From contig JAQWOB010000013.1 in NCBI GenBank assembly GCA_029246085.1, positions 1 to 50,278 of the forward strand: a stretch of 50,278 bases of DNA. Reading direction: 5' to 3'. Source of the DNA: Gammaproteobacteria bacterium (GTDB lineage Bacteria; Pseudomonadota; Gammaproteobacteria; GCA-002705445; GCA-002716945). Below, one piece after another: positions 40,137-49,406 of the stretch. The stretch's first letter is position 1. Each line of letters opens with the position of its first letter. The notes under the pieces are model-generated. The model ran no database searches. It was not told where the DNA came from and worked only from the letters and a program-made list of their open reading frames with translations. The translations under genes and the position numbers were made by a program.

Positions 40137-42047
40137 ATGAAAACAAAATCTCGAAGAGACTCTATCAGAAAACGTAAGAATATTGAAGAAAAATATAGCT
40201 GGGACCGACTGAGCGACTCTGGCGATGAGAGAAAATCTCATAAAACTAGGGCTTTAATTGCTACTGTTATCGTAGTTTCACTATTTTCTCTTTATATAGC
40301 CAAACTTTATAAAGTCCAAGTTTCTAACCATGGATATTATTCAGTAAAGTCAGACTCTAATAGAATTAAAATCAGACCAGTACAAGCAACACGTGGAATT
40401 ATCTATGATAGAAAAGGTAGTATTCTAGCTGATAACATCAGTACTTTTAATCTTGTCGTAAAAAAAGAGCTTATTGGTGATAAAAAAGATTTCTTGGATA
40501 AACTTGGGAAACTAGTCAATTTAGACAAAAATATGACTGAAAGCATAAACAGCCAATATAAAAATCGAAGACTAAAAGATATTACAATCATTGAAGACAT
40601 AACATTAGATGACTATTCTAAAATTGCAGTAGATCAATATATTCTCCCAGTAATAGAGTTGTTACCTAAATCTAAAAGAAGATATAAATCTCCAGAAGCC
40701 ATGGCTCATGTTATGGGTTATGTTGGGAAAGTCTCGGATGCTGATATAGAGTCATCTGTTGTAAAAATACATGAGGGAATGACAGAAATAGGGAAGCTCG
40801 GAGTAGAAAGATTTTATCAAAATATACTTTCAGGTCAACCCGGTTTTGAGAAATTAGAAACTGATGCAAAAGGAGAAGTAATAAGAGTTTTGGAAAAAAG
40901 AAAACCTATTCGGGGGAAAGATATTGTTTTAACAATTGACCTCGATCTCCAAAACTTTATTTATGAAGCAGTAAAAGACAAGGAGGGTGCAGTCATAGTA
41001 ATGAACCCCAATAATGGTGATATTTTAGCATTCGTAAGTTTTCCGGGATATGATATAAATCTTTTTACAAAGTCAATATCTAGCAAACAGTATTCAGCCT
41101 TGTTAAATGATAAAAGAAAGCCTTTAATCAACAGAGTAACCTCTGGTCAATATCCGCCCGGTTCTACATTAAAACCTTTCATTGGAATGATTGCTTTGGA
41201 GCAAGGAATTATTAATGAGAGCAAATTTGTCAATTGTGATGGTGCTTATGAGCTTGATAATCATAAGAGACCGTTTCGCTGTTGGAAGAAAGATGGTCAT
41301 GGAAATGCAGATTTATCTTATGCACTCACGCAATCTTGTGATGTTTTTTTTTACAGAGTTGCTCAATTAACAGGAATAGATTTAATAAGCGAGCACTTAT
41401 ATAAATATGGATTTGGTCAAAAGACATATGTAGATTTATATGGTGAAAAAAAAGGACTAATTCCTGATAGAGCATGGAAGTCCAAAGCTAAACAAGAACC
41501 ATGGTATCCAGGAGAAACGCTAAATGTAGGTATAGGCCAGGGGTATTTTCTTGCCACTCCTATGCAGTTAACATTAGCCACTGCTAGTTTAGCCAAAGAT
41601 GGGAATACTTATACCCCGCATTTTTTATTCGGTGATAAGAATAGCGAAACCACTGAAGTATCAATGTATGATTATGAAAATAATAAATTTTCTACAGAGA
41701 TGAAAGATATTCATTATCTTGATATTGTAAAGAAAGCAATGTGGCGTGTTGTAAATGACAGTGGAGTTGGAACTGCTTCAGGACTAAAAAAAGTAAAAAA
41801 CATAGAGTTTGCAGGGAAAACTGGTACTGCACAGGTTTATAATCTAGATAAAGGTAAGACCGGCACAAAGAGACTCCAGGATCATGCGTTATTTATAAGC
41901 TATGCCCCTTTTGAGTCACCAGAGATTGTTGTTACAGTGGTAGTAGAAAATGGAGGAGGAGGTTCATCAACTGCAGCCCCGATAGCAAGAGATATAATAG
42001 AATATTATATGGATCAGAAGCCAACTTCGGTATCAAAATATGAGTGA
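40137..42047 (+). CDS. mrdA: Penicillin-binding protein 2
   Basis: ATRGIIYDRKGSILADN, YPPGSTLKPF, SCDVFFY, GKTGTAQ. Confidence 0.96.
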   Translation: MKTKSRRDSIRKRKNIEEKYSWDRLSDSGDERKSHKTRALIATVIVVSLFSLYIAKLYKVQVSNHGYYSVKSDSNRIKIRPVQATRGIIYDRKGSILADNISTFNLVVKKELIGDKKDFLDKLGKLVNLDKNMTESINSQYKNRRLKDITIIEDITLDDYSKIAVDQYILPVIELLPKSKRRYKSPEAMAHVMGYVGKVSDADIESSVVKIHEGMTEIGKLGVERFYQNILSGQPGFEKLETDAKGEVIRVLEKRKPIRGKDIVLTIDLDLQNFIYEAVKDKEGAVIVMNPNNGDILAFVSFPGYDINLFTKSISSKQYSALLNDKRKPLINRVTSGQYPPGSTLKPFIGMIALEQGIINESKFVNCDGAYELDNHKRPFRCWKKDGHGNADLSYALTQSCDVFFYRVAQLTGIDLISEHLYKYGFGQKTYVDLYGEKKGLIPDRAWKSKAKQEPWYPGETLNVGIGQGYFLATPMQLTLATASLAKDGNTYTPHFLFGDKNSETTEVSMYDYENNKFSTEMKDIHYLDIVKKAMWRVVNDSGVGTASGLKKVKNIEFAGKTGTAQVYNLDKGKTGTKRLQDHALFISYAPFESPEIVVTVVVENGGGGSSTAAPIARDIIEYYMDQKPTSVSKYE

Positions 42048-43155
42048 TTATGTAGGCGGTACAAGAAAACCTTTTTCAGGACTTTCAGCGTTATTATATA
42101 TTGATGCCAAACTTGTTGTACCGATAATAATAATCACAATACTCGGATTAGTTACAATATTTAGTAGTTCATCTGGGGACTTAAATTTAGTTATTAAACA
42201 ATTAACTAGAATCGTCATAGGCATAATTACGATGATTTTTATTGCGCAGGTTAATCCTGATAATCTAAAATTATTTGCACCAATACTATATATATTTACA
42301 ATATTATTACTTGGACTTGTACTTATTTTTGGCGTTGGGAATAGCGCAGATAGATGGCTTGATTTATATTTTATAAGGTTTCAGCCATCAGAGTTAATGA
42401 AAATACTGGTGCCTTTAATGTTAGCTACTTTTTATGCAGACAAACCTCTCCCTCCTAAAATCTCATATATTTTTGTGGCTATACTAATAGTTTTAGTTCC
42501 GGTATTTATGATTATGAGACAACCGGACCTTGGTACCGCATTATTGATAGGTATGTCAGGAGCTATTGCTATATTACTCGCAGGTATGTCGCTTAAATTT
42601 TTTTTAGGTAGCACTATCTCAGCTATGTCACTTATCCCAATCTTATGGCTCAACATGCACCAATATCAAAAGCAAAGAGTGCTAACATTTTTTAATCCAG
42701 AAAGTGACCCTTTAGGGTCAGGCTACCACTTAATGCAATCTAAGATAGCACTTGGTTCAGGTGGTTTTTTTGGTAAAGGATTTTTTAATGGAACACAATC
42801 AAAACTTGGTTTTGTACCGGAGCATTCAACTGACTTTATATTTACTGCTTTTGGAGAAGAATTTGGATATTTGGGTGTTATTATATTAATGACATTATAT
42901 CTTTTTATTGCGCTGAGAGGATTAAGTATTTCAATAAAAGCCACAGATAATTTTGGCAGAATTTTAACTGGGACTCTTAGTTTAACTATATTTTTATATG
43001 TATTGGTGAATGTAGGCATGGTTATTGGTTTTTTACCTGTTGTGGGGGCTCCATTACCATTCATGAGTTATGGGGGCACTTCCATGGTTACATTATTTGC
43101 TACAATAGGAATGATAATGTCAATTAAATCACATCAGAGGATCTTGAGAAAATGA
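42040..43155 (+). CDS. mrdB: Rod-shape determining protein RodA
   Basis: SEDS family: FQPSELMK, RQPDLGTALL, PEHSTDFIF, LPFMSYGGTS. Confidence 0.96.
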   Translation: MSDYVGGTRKPFSGLSALLYIDAKLVVPIIIITILGLVTIFSSSSGDLNLVIKQLTRIVIGIITMIFIAQVNPDNLKLFAPILYIFTILLLGLVLIFGVGNSADRWLDLYFIRFQPSELMKILVPLMLATFYADKPLPPKISYIFVAILIVLVPVFMIMRQPDLGTALLIGMSGAIAILLAGMSLKFFLGSTISAMSLIPILWLNMHQYQKQRVLTFFNPESDPLGSGYHLMQSKIALGSGGFFGKGFFNGTQSKLGFVPEHSTDFIFTAFGEEFGYLGVIILMTLYLFIALRGLSISIKATDNFGRILTGTLSLTIFLYVLVNVGMVIGFLPVVGAPLPFMSYGGTSMVTLFATIGMIMSIKSHQRILRK

Positions 43156-44180
43156 TTAAAGGGTTGCTAATTTTTCTAGTTTTATCTAGTACTGCGATGG
43201 CAAGTTATGATCAATATAAAGTAAATAATTTTATTGATTTTATGCATTCCGAACACTCTTATAGCAAAGAAAACCTCAAGATTTTATTTAATGAAATTAA
43301 AGCAGAGCCACGCATAAAAAAATATTTTAAAAAGGCTCCAGAGAGAACCTTGATGTGGAATGGCTGTAAAGCTGAGGATAAAAAATGTACTAACTATAAG
43401 AAGTTATTTGTTACTAAAAAAAACATAGAGAAGGGAATCATTTTTTGGAATCAGAACAAAAATGCTTTACTTAGAGCAGAAAAAAAATTCGGGGTGCCTC
43501 CAGAAATTATCATTGCGATTATAGGAATAGAGAGTAAGTATGGGCTACGAACTGGAACTTTTAAAACATTTGATACTTTAGCATCTCTGTCTTTAGGGCC
43601 AAACGAGGGGAGGCGAGCAAAATTTTATAAAGATGAACTTATAAATTTTTTATTAATGTGTAGAGAGAATAAATTAGATCCAAGAAATATAAAAGGTTCC
43701 TATGCTGGAGCCTTGGGCAAACCTCAGTTTATATCTAGTAGTTATAGACATTATGCTATTGATTTTAATGGAGACAATGTGGTCGACTTATGGAACTCAA
43801 ATGAAGATGTTATTGGAAGCGTTGCTAATTATTTTAAAAAAAATGGTTGGAAAAATAATCAGCTTATAATGAGTAATACAATATATAAGAATTCTAATAT
43901 TAAGTATGTGGAGAGTGAGTCCAAGAAAACCTATAAACCTAAAACTCCTTATAAAGTATTTATGAATAATAAATTATATTCAGATGAGGCTATTGATGAT
44001 AATACCTTATTATCTGTTATCGGTAGAGAGGAGCAAGATGGTAAAATCTATAGTTTTGCACATAAAAATTTTTATGTTATCACTAGATATAATCGTAGTA
44101 GATTATATGCATTAGCAGTGTACTCTTTAAGTAATCAGATTAAGAGATATAAATCAGAGTTAGAAAATGATAATTCATGA
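43152..44180 (+). CDS. mltB: Lytic murein transglycosylase B
   Basis: GIESKYGLRTGTFKTFDTLASL, GSYAGALGKPQFISSSYRHYAIDFNGD. Confidence 0.94.
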   Translation: MIKGLLIFLVLSSTAMASYDQYKVNNFIDFMHSEHSYSKENLKILFNEIKAEPRIKKYFKKAPERTLMWNGCKAEDKKCTNYKKLFVTKKNIEKGIIFWNQNKNALLRAEKKFGVPPEIIIAIIGIESKYGLRTGTFKTFDTLASLSLGPNEGRRAKFYKDELINFLLMCRENKLDPRNIKGSYAGALGKPQFISSSYRHYAIDFNGDNVVDLWNSNEDVIGSVANYFKKNGWKNNQLIMSNTIYKNSNIKYVESESKKTYKPKTPYKVFMNNKLYSDEAIDDNTLLSVIGREEQDGKIYSFAHKNFYVITRYNRSRLYALAVYSLSNQIKRYKSELENDNS

Positions 44181-44199
44181 TATGATTATATAGTTATTT

Positions 44200-45348
44200 A
44201 TGAAAATTTTGAAAAATAGGAATACACTTTTTAATTTCTTGTTAGTGTCAATGGTCTTGTTGAGCACTCAAGTTTTTTCTGCCCCAATACCTAAAGCCCC
44301 TAATCCTGATGTGAAGTCATATATTCTAATAGATTATGATAGCGGTATGGTTATAGCTGCTAAGAACCCAGATTTGATATTACCACCTGCAAGTATTACT
44401 AAGATTATGACATCATATCTTGCTTTCACTGAGCTTGAGAATAAAACGCTAGATTTAAAAGATGAAGTATTAATTAGTGAGAATGCTTGGAAAACAGGCG
44501 GTTCTAAGATGTTTATAGAAGTTGGTAAAAAAGTTAGAGTTGATGAATTATTACATGGAATCATTACTTCTTCTGGAAATGATGCCAGTGTAGCAATAGC
44601 TGAGCATATATCTGGCAATGAAGAGACTTTTACAATTTATATGAATCAGATGGCAGAAAGCCTAGGCATGACTAATACAAACTATGCGAATTCAACAGGT
44701 CTTCCTGATGAAGAGTTATATACGACCGCTAAAGATATAGCATTGCTATCGAGGGCTTTAATAAAAGACTTCCCTAAAGAATATAAATTATATTCTCAGA
44801 AAGAATATGTTTTTAATAAAATTAAACAGTACTCCAGAAATAAGCTTTTATATTTAGATAATTCAGTTGACGGAATAAAAACAGGCTTTACGAAGAAAGC
44901 TGGATATTGTTTGGCTACTTCAGCAAAACGTGGGTCAAGGAGGCTGATATCTGTGGTTCTTGGAGCTAAGTCTCCGAATCAGAGAACAAAGGTTTCCAAG
45001 TCTTTGTTAGAGTATGGTTTTAGATTTTATGAGACGCATAAAATATTTTCGAGTAACGAGGAGTTAATTCAGACTAGAGTATTTAATGGTGATAAAAATA
45101 ATATAAGCCTTGGAGTTATTGACGATACGTATATTTCTGTACCCCGAAGACAAATTAAAAATATTAAGAAAAAATTTGTTATAGATCGAAACCTTAGTGC
45201 CCCAGTTAACCAGAATGAAGCTGTCGGTTATATGGTCATTGAGCTAGAAGGCAAGACAATTAATACCTATAAGCTATTTGCAATGGAGTCGATTAAGGAA
45301 GGTAGCCTTTATAGAAAAACTTTAGACTCTATTTATAGATACTTTTAA
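44200..45348 (+). CDS. dacA: D-alanyl-D-alanine carboxypeptidase (PBP5/6 family)
   Basis: PPASITKIMTSYL, SSGNDASVAIAE, DGIKTGFTKKAGYC. Confidence 0.96.
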   Translation: MKILKNRNTLFNFLLVSMVLLSTQVFSAPIPKAPNPDVKSYILIDYDSGMVIAAKNPDLILPPASITKIMTSYLAFTELENKTLDLKDEVLISENAWKTGGSKMFIEVGKKVRVDELLHGIITSSGNDASVAIAEHISGNEETFTIYMNQMAESLGMTNTNYANSTGLPDEELYTTAKDIALLSRALIKDFPKEYKLYSQKEYVFNKIKQYSRNKLLYLDNSVDGIKTGFTKKAGYCLATSAKRGSRRLISVVLGAKSPNQRTKVSKSLLEYGFRFYETHKIFSSNEELIQTRVFNGDKNNISLGVIDDTYISVPRRQIKNIKKKFVIDRNLSAPVNQNEAVGYMVIELEGKTINTYKLFAMESIKEGSLYRKTLDSIYRYF

Positions 45349-45350
45349 AC

Positions 45351-46187
45351 ATGGATCAAATTTATTTAAACGGTAGTTTTCTCCCAAGGTCAGAAGCTCA
45401 AATCCCAATAATGGATAGAGGGTTTTTATTTGGTGACGGAGTATATGAATTAATACCTGTTTTTAATAAAAAAGTTTTCTTATTAGAAGAGCATTTAAAA
45501 CGCTTAAAAAATAGTTTAAATCTAATTCAGATGAATGATATTAAAGGTCTTGATAAGATAATCAGTACATTGATTAAAAAAAATACAAAAAATACTTTTT
45601 TTATATATTTGCATATAACAAGAGGGGTTCAAAGCTCTAGAAATCATATATATTCAGAAAATATTGAGCCTACGATTTTGTTAATGTGTGAAGACTACCC
45701 TTCGTTTTCTAAAAATGAGATTAAGCAGGGTTTTCAGGCAACTATTCAGAATGATTTTAGGTGGATGAAATCAAATATAAAAAGTATTTCATTACTAGGC
45801 AATGTTTTATTAAAAAATTATGCCTCAAATAATGAGTGTTATGAAACTCTTTTAATGAGAGATAATAGGTTAACGGAAGGGTCTACAAGTAATGTTTTTA
45901 TAGTTAAAGATGAAATCATTTACACTCCAAAACTTAGCAATGAGTTGCTACCGGGAGTCACTAGAGGTCTATTAATTAAACTTCTCGGCCAGAATAATTT
46001 AAAAGTTATTGAGTCTGATATTTCTCAATCAGATTTAATTAATGCAGATGAGGTATGGTGTTCTAGCTCTACTAATTCAGTAGTTCCAATTATCAAGGTT
46101 GATAACAGTATTATTAATGATGGGAAAACTGGGAAAATTAGTATTAAGATTTATGAGATTGCACAAGATTTTATAAGTGACTTTTAG
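45351..46187 (+). CDS. dat: D-alanine aminotransferase (class IV aminotransferase)
   Basis: MDRGFLFGDGVYELIPV, LLMRDNRLTEGSTSNVFIV; follows dacA. Confidence 0.88.
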   Translation: MDQIYLNGSFLPRSEAQIPIMDRGFLFGDGVYELIPVFNKKVFLLEEHLKRLKNSLNLIQMNDIKGLDKIISTLIKKNTKNTFFIYLHITRGVQSSRNHIYSENIEPTILLMCEDYPSFSKNEIKQGFQATIQNDFRWMKSNIKSISLLGNVLLKNYASNNECYETLLMRDNRLTEGSTSNVFIVKDEIIYTPKLSNELLPGVTRGLLIKLLGQNNLKVIESDISQSDLINADEVWCSSSTNSVVPIIKVDNSIINDGKTGKISIKIYEIAQDFISDF

Positions 46188-46190
46188 AAA

Positions 46191-46228
46191 ATACATAAAC
46201 CGTTATGTCTAAATAACGATTTATGTAT
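46191..46228. terminator. Bidirectional hairpin between convergent genes
   Basis: ATACATAAACCGTTA / TAACGATTTATGTAT, 15-bp arms with one mismatch, 8-nt loop. Confidence 0.65.
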
Positions 46229-46237
46229 GATGTTTGT

Positions 46238-46465
46238 TTAGTTTGTCTTTGGATCACACGAATATGCAGCAGCATTCATTTCTTGTGCTTTAGCTGTACA
46301 TTCATCTCTTGATGAAAATGGTCCAACAGTTTCAAAACGATCGAAATCATTTTCTATTGGGAAAATTTTTGCTGTATATTCACTTGGAGGAGTACCTGTA
46401 CCACCACCGCAAGCTGTAAGGACAGCAGTTAACATTAAGACAGACATTATTTTGAAATTTTTCAT
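46238..46465 (-). CDS. Small predicted lipoprotein
   Basis: MKNFKIMSVLMLTAVLTACGGG lipobox; GGGGGG SD-like sequence. Confidence 0.78.
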   Translation of the reverse strand: MKNFKIMSVLMLTAVLTACGGGTGTPPSEYTAKIFPIENDFDRFETVGPFSSRDECTAKAQEMNAAAYSCDPKTN

Positions 46466-46707
46466 TAGCCCCCCGTTTGGCATTATTATCAATAACATTA
46501 ACTATTATACTGCTACTTAAGTGTAATTCATAAACATTTAATCAAAAAAACATAAATTAAAACGAGGAAATGGCATAAAAAAAATATATAATGAATAACT
46601 GTATAGAGGTTTAGTTATATTATCATTTGCTAATATATAGAGAAAAATTAGCTTTAATAATGTTTTAAAAAAACAGAAACGTAAGAAAAAATTAACAAGG
46701 GGTTAAA

Positions 46708-47502
46708 ATGAAAGAAATAAAAACAGATAAAGGAATAATGTCTAAAATTTCAGATTCTCGCAGAGGATTTATGAAAGGACTAGCTACTGTAGCTGCTGCA
46801 ACTCCAGTTGTAGGCGCATTGTTTAAAGCTAAAGATGCTGATGCAGCATTAGCTGACCATACTATGTATCTTAGAGGTTCATATTTTGAGAGTTGTACGT
46901 GTGAGACAATTTGTCCATGCCTACTTTTACTTGATCCAACAGAAGGGTTTTGTAAAGCAGTTCTTGGATGGGATATCGAGAAAGGACATGTTGGTACCGT
47001 TGATGTAAGCGGACTAAGAGTAGCAATGTGGTTAAATGCTCCAGGCAATCTATTGAAAGGGCAATTTGAAATGGCTGTCTATATAGATGAAAGAGCAAGC
47101 AGATCTCAATTTAATGCATTAAGAGAAGCTTATCACGGAATACATGGTGGACATTTAGGTGTGATTGCAAGTCTTGGTAAAGGTGCTGAAGGGCAGCCAA
47201 GAGAATATCTCCCAACTAAGTCTGCTAGAATACATATGACTCAAGAAGGACCAAATAGACATTTAAAAATTGACGGTATTTTGGAAAATAAAATGGAACA
47301 ACTGAAAGGATCAAGCGGAGCTATAACGGTTCGCGGTACACCTTTAGCTGTTGCACCTCCATTTGCTATCACAGTTAGTAGAGCTATAAAAGCTACATTT
47401 ACCGACCATGGAACTAACCATTCATGGGAAGGTGGTAATGGTTTAAGTTCACCATTCGTTTATATGGATGGCGGAGCTAAACAAACAGCTATAGAGGTTT
47501 AA
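46708..47502 (+). CDS. DUF1326 domain protein with Tat signal
   Basis: SRRGFMKGLATVAAATPVVGA; YFESCTCETICPCLLLL cysteine cluster. Confidence 0.87.
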   Translation: MKEIKTDKGIMSKISDSRRGFMKGLATVAAATPVVGALFKAKDADAALADHTMYLRGSYFESCTCETICPCLLLLDPTEGFCKAVLGWDIEKGHVGTVDVSGLRVAMWLNAPGNLLKGQFEMAVYIDERASRSQFNALREAYHGIHGGHLGVIASLGKGAEGQPREYLPTKSARIHMTQEGPNRHLKIDGILENKMEQLKGSSGAITVRGTPLAVAPPFAITVSRAIKATFTDHGTNHSWEGGNGLSSPFVYMDGGAKQTAIEV

Positions 47503-47512
47503 ACTTCAATTT

Positions 47513-47549
47513 AACGACCCGCTCTAACATTTAGATCGGGTCGTTTTTT
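47513..47549 (+). terminator. Intrinsic terminator between the DUF1326 and DUF2182 genes
   Basis: AACGACCCG...CGGGTCGTT followed by TTTT. Confidence 0.85.
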
Positions 47550-47553
47550 AGTT

Positions 47554-48456
47554 ATGGAAACACAAACAAATACACAATTTAAACAAGCACCATTAAAAGA
47601 CCGTATGGTCGTCTATGTTGGTGTTGCAATCGTATTACTTATATCTTGGTTTTATATTCTAGGCATGGGCTGGCATATGAATACTCTTCCATTTATTGAA
47701 AATACTTCTATGAATATGAACATGGATATGGATAAACCCATGAACATGGATAAACCTATGAACATGGATAAACCCATGAACATGGATATGGAATCTGGAA
47801 TCATTGGAAGTGTTTTAAAATGGATGCCGCCATCTGATGGATTATGGTCAATGAGTGATTTCACTTTATTGTTTTTGATGTGGGCAGTAATGATGGTTGC
47901 AATGATGACCCCTTCTATACTCCCGATGCTATTTTTATTTACTACCTTGAATGCTAGAAATAGGAATAATGGGAAAGAAACATCCTCTGTGATGATTCTA
48001 CTTTTTGGTTATTTATTAAGCTGGGTTTTGTTTAGTTTAGTGATAACTTTTCCTCAGTATGCGATGCATCAAGCTGGTCTTTTAAACCCAATGATGGAGC
48101 CTACTCATGCTTATATTGGTTCTATAGTTTTATGCTTAGCTGGAATTTATCAATTCACTCCATTTAAGGAAGCTTGTTTAACAGTTTGTCAGTCTCCATT
48201 GAGTTTTTTAATGAATAATTGGAGAGATGGAAATTTAGGAACTTTTTTGATCGGATATAAGCATGGATTTTATTGCATAGGTTGCTGCTGGGCTTTAATG
48301 CTCACTTTATTTGCACTTGGAGTTATGAATATCATGTGGGTCATGGTTTTAACGGTATTTATATTATTTGAAAAACTATCATATAAAAGACCTTTGCTTT
48401 ACAGGCGAGTTACAGGCCTCGTATTTATATCATGGGGTATTTTTCTCTCACTATAA
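47554..48456 (+). CDS. DUF2182 integral membrane (predicted metal-binding) protein
   Basis: MMTPSILPM, CLTVCQSPLSFL, HGFYCIGCCWALM; Met-rich repeat after TM1. Confidence 0.87.
   Translation: METQTNTQFKQAPLKDRMVVYVGVAIVLLISWFYILGMGWHMNTLPFIENTSMNMNMDMDKPMNMDKPMNMDKPMNMDMESGIIGSVLKWMPPSDGLWSMSDFTLLFLMWAVMMVAMMTPSILPMLFLFTTLNARNRNNGKETSSVMILLFGYLLSWVLFSLVITFPQYAMHQAGLLNPMMEPTHAYIGSIVLCLAGIYQFTPFKEACLTVCQSPLSFLMNNWRDGNLGTFLIGYKHGFYCIGCCWALMLTLFALGVMNIMWVMVLTVFILFEKLSYKRPLLYRRVTGLVFISWGIFLSL
47731..47784 (+). repeat. Three tandem 18-bp repeats (GATAAACCYATGAACATG) encoding DKPMNM
   Basis: Copies at 47731-47748, 47749-47766, 47767-47784; single C/T difference. Confidence 0.95.
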
Positions 48457-48462
48457 TTTGTT

Positions 48463-48750
48463 TTGAATAATAAGATCAAGAAGCATATTAAAATACTTGG
48501 AAAAGTTCAAGGCGTGGGATACAGATTTTGGTTGCAAGCATTTGCAATTCGATATGGAGTTTTTGGGTGGGTTCGAAATAATTCCAATGGAGAAGTAGAG
48601 GCTTTCATGACTGGCGATGAAGAAATAATTACTAATCTAATAGAACAATGTTATATGGGGCCACCAGAGTCTGCAGTGGAGAAAATATTAATTTCCGATA
48701 CTGACGAAGATTATGATGCAAAATCTTTTGAGATTATGACAGATAATTAA
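48463..48750 (+). CDS. acyP: Acylphosphatase (TTG start)
   Basis: GKVQGVGYRFWLQAFA...GVFGWVRNNSNGEVEA. Confidence 0.93.
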   Translation: MNNKIKKHIKILGKVQGVGYRFWLQAFAIRYGVFGWVRNNSNGEVEAFMTGDEEIITNLIEQCYMGPPESAVEKILISDTDEDYDAKSFEIMTDN

Positions 48751-48752
48751 CC

Positions 48753-49406
48753 CTATAAAGCTATTCTTTCTCTTATCATGTTAAGTCTATCTGGTGTTCC
48801 AACATCATCCCATAATCCTTTATATAGTTCTACACCAATATTATTTTCTTTATGTAAAATGCTTCCTAATTCTATGTCTGGATAACTTAAAAATAATTCA
48901 GGCTTATAGATTCCTATACCTGTATAAATAAAATCATTCCCTTCGCTTATTTTATTATTATTAATATTGAAGTCACCTTTAAGGTATTCTGGTTTTTTGG
49001 CTAGTACGATATGCGCAAGAGCTTCCTTCATAAGACTCATGTTAATTAGGTCTATAAATAAATAATTTGTCCATATGTCAGCATTAACAACAAGAAATGG
49101 TTTATCATTAAATTCTTTTATTATTTTTCTAATCCCATTAGCTGTCCCTATTGGCATAGAGCCTTCATCGCTTATAACTATATTAATTCCATACTTAGAT
49201 CCATCACCTACATGTTCTTGAATATAGTCACCAAGATACCCCGTATTAATAACAATCTTTTTAATACCAGCCTCGGTTAGTTTAATTATTTTATCTTCTA
49301 TCAAGGTTACATTTCCTACACGCAACATTGCCTTAGGAATGTCTCTGGTTAATGGCATCATTCTCTTCCCTCTACCAGCTGCTAGAATTATTGCCTGGCT
49401 AATCAT
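48753..49406 (-). CDS. murU: Nucleotidyltransferase, MurNAc-1-phosphate uridylyltransferase-like (MurU)
   Basis: AIILAAGRGKRMMPLTRDIPKAMLRVG; adjacent to amgK. Confidence 0.88.
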   Translation of the reverse strand: MISQAIILAAGRGKRMMPLTRDIPKAMLRVGNVTLIEDKIIKLTEAGIKKIVINTGYLGDYIQEHVGDGSKYGINIVISDEGSMPIGTANGIRKIIKEFNDKPFLVVNADIWTNYLFIDLINMSLMKEALAHIVLAKKPEYLKGDFNINNNKISEGNDFIYTGIGIYKPELFLSYPDIELGSILHKENNIGVELYKGLWDDVGTPDRLNMIRERIAL

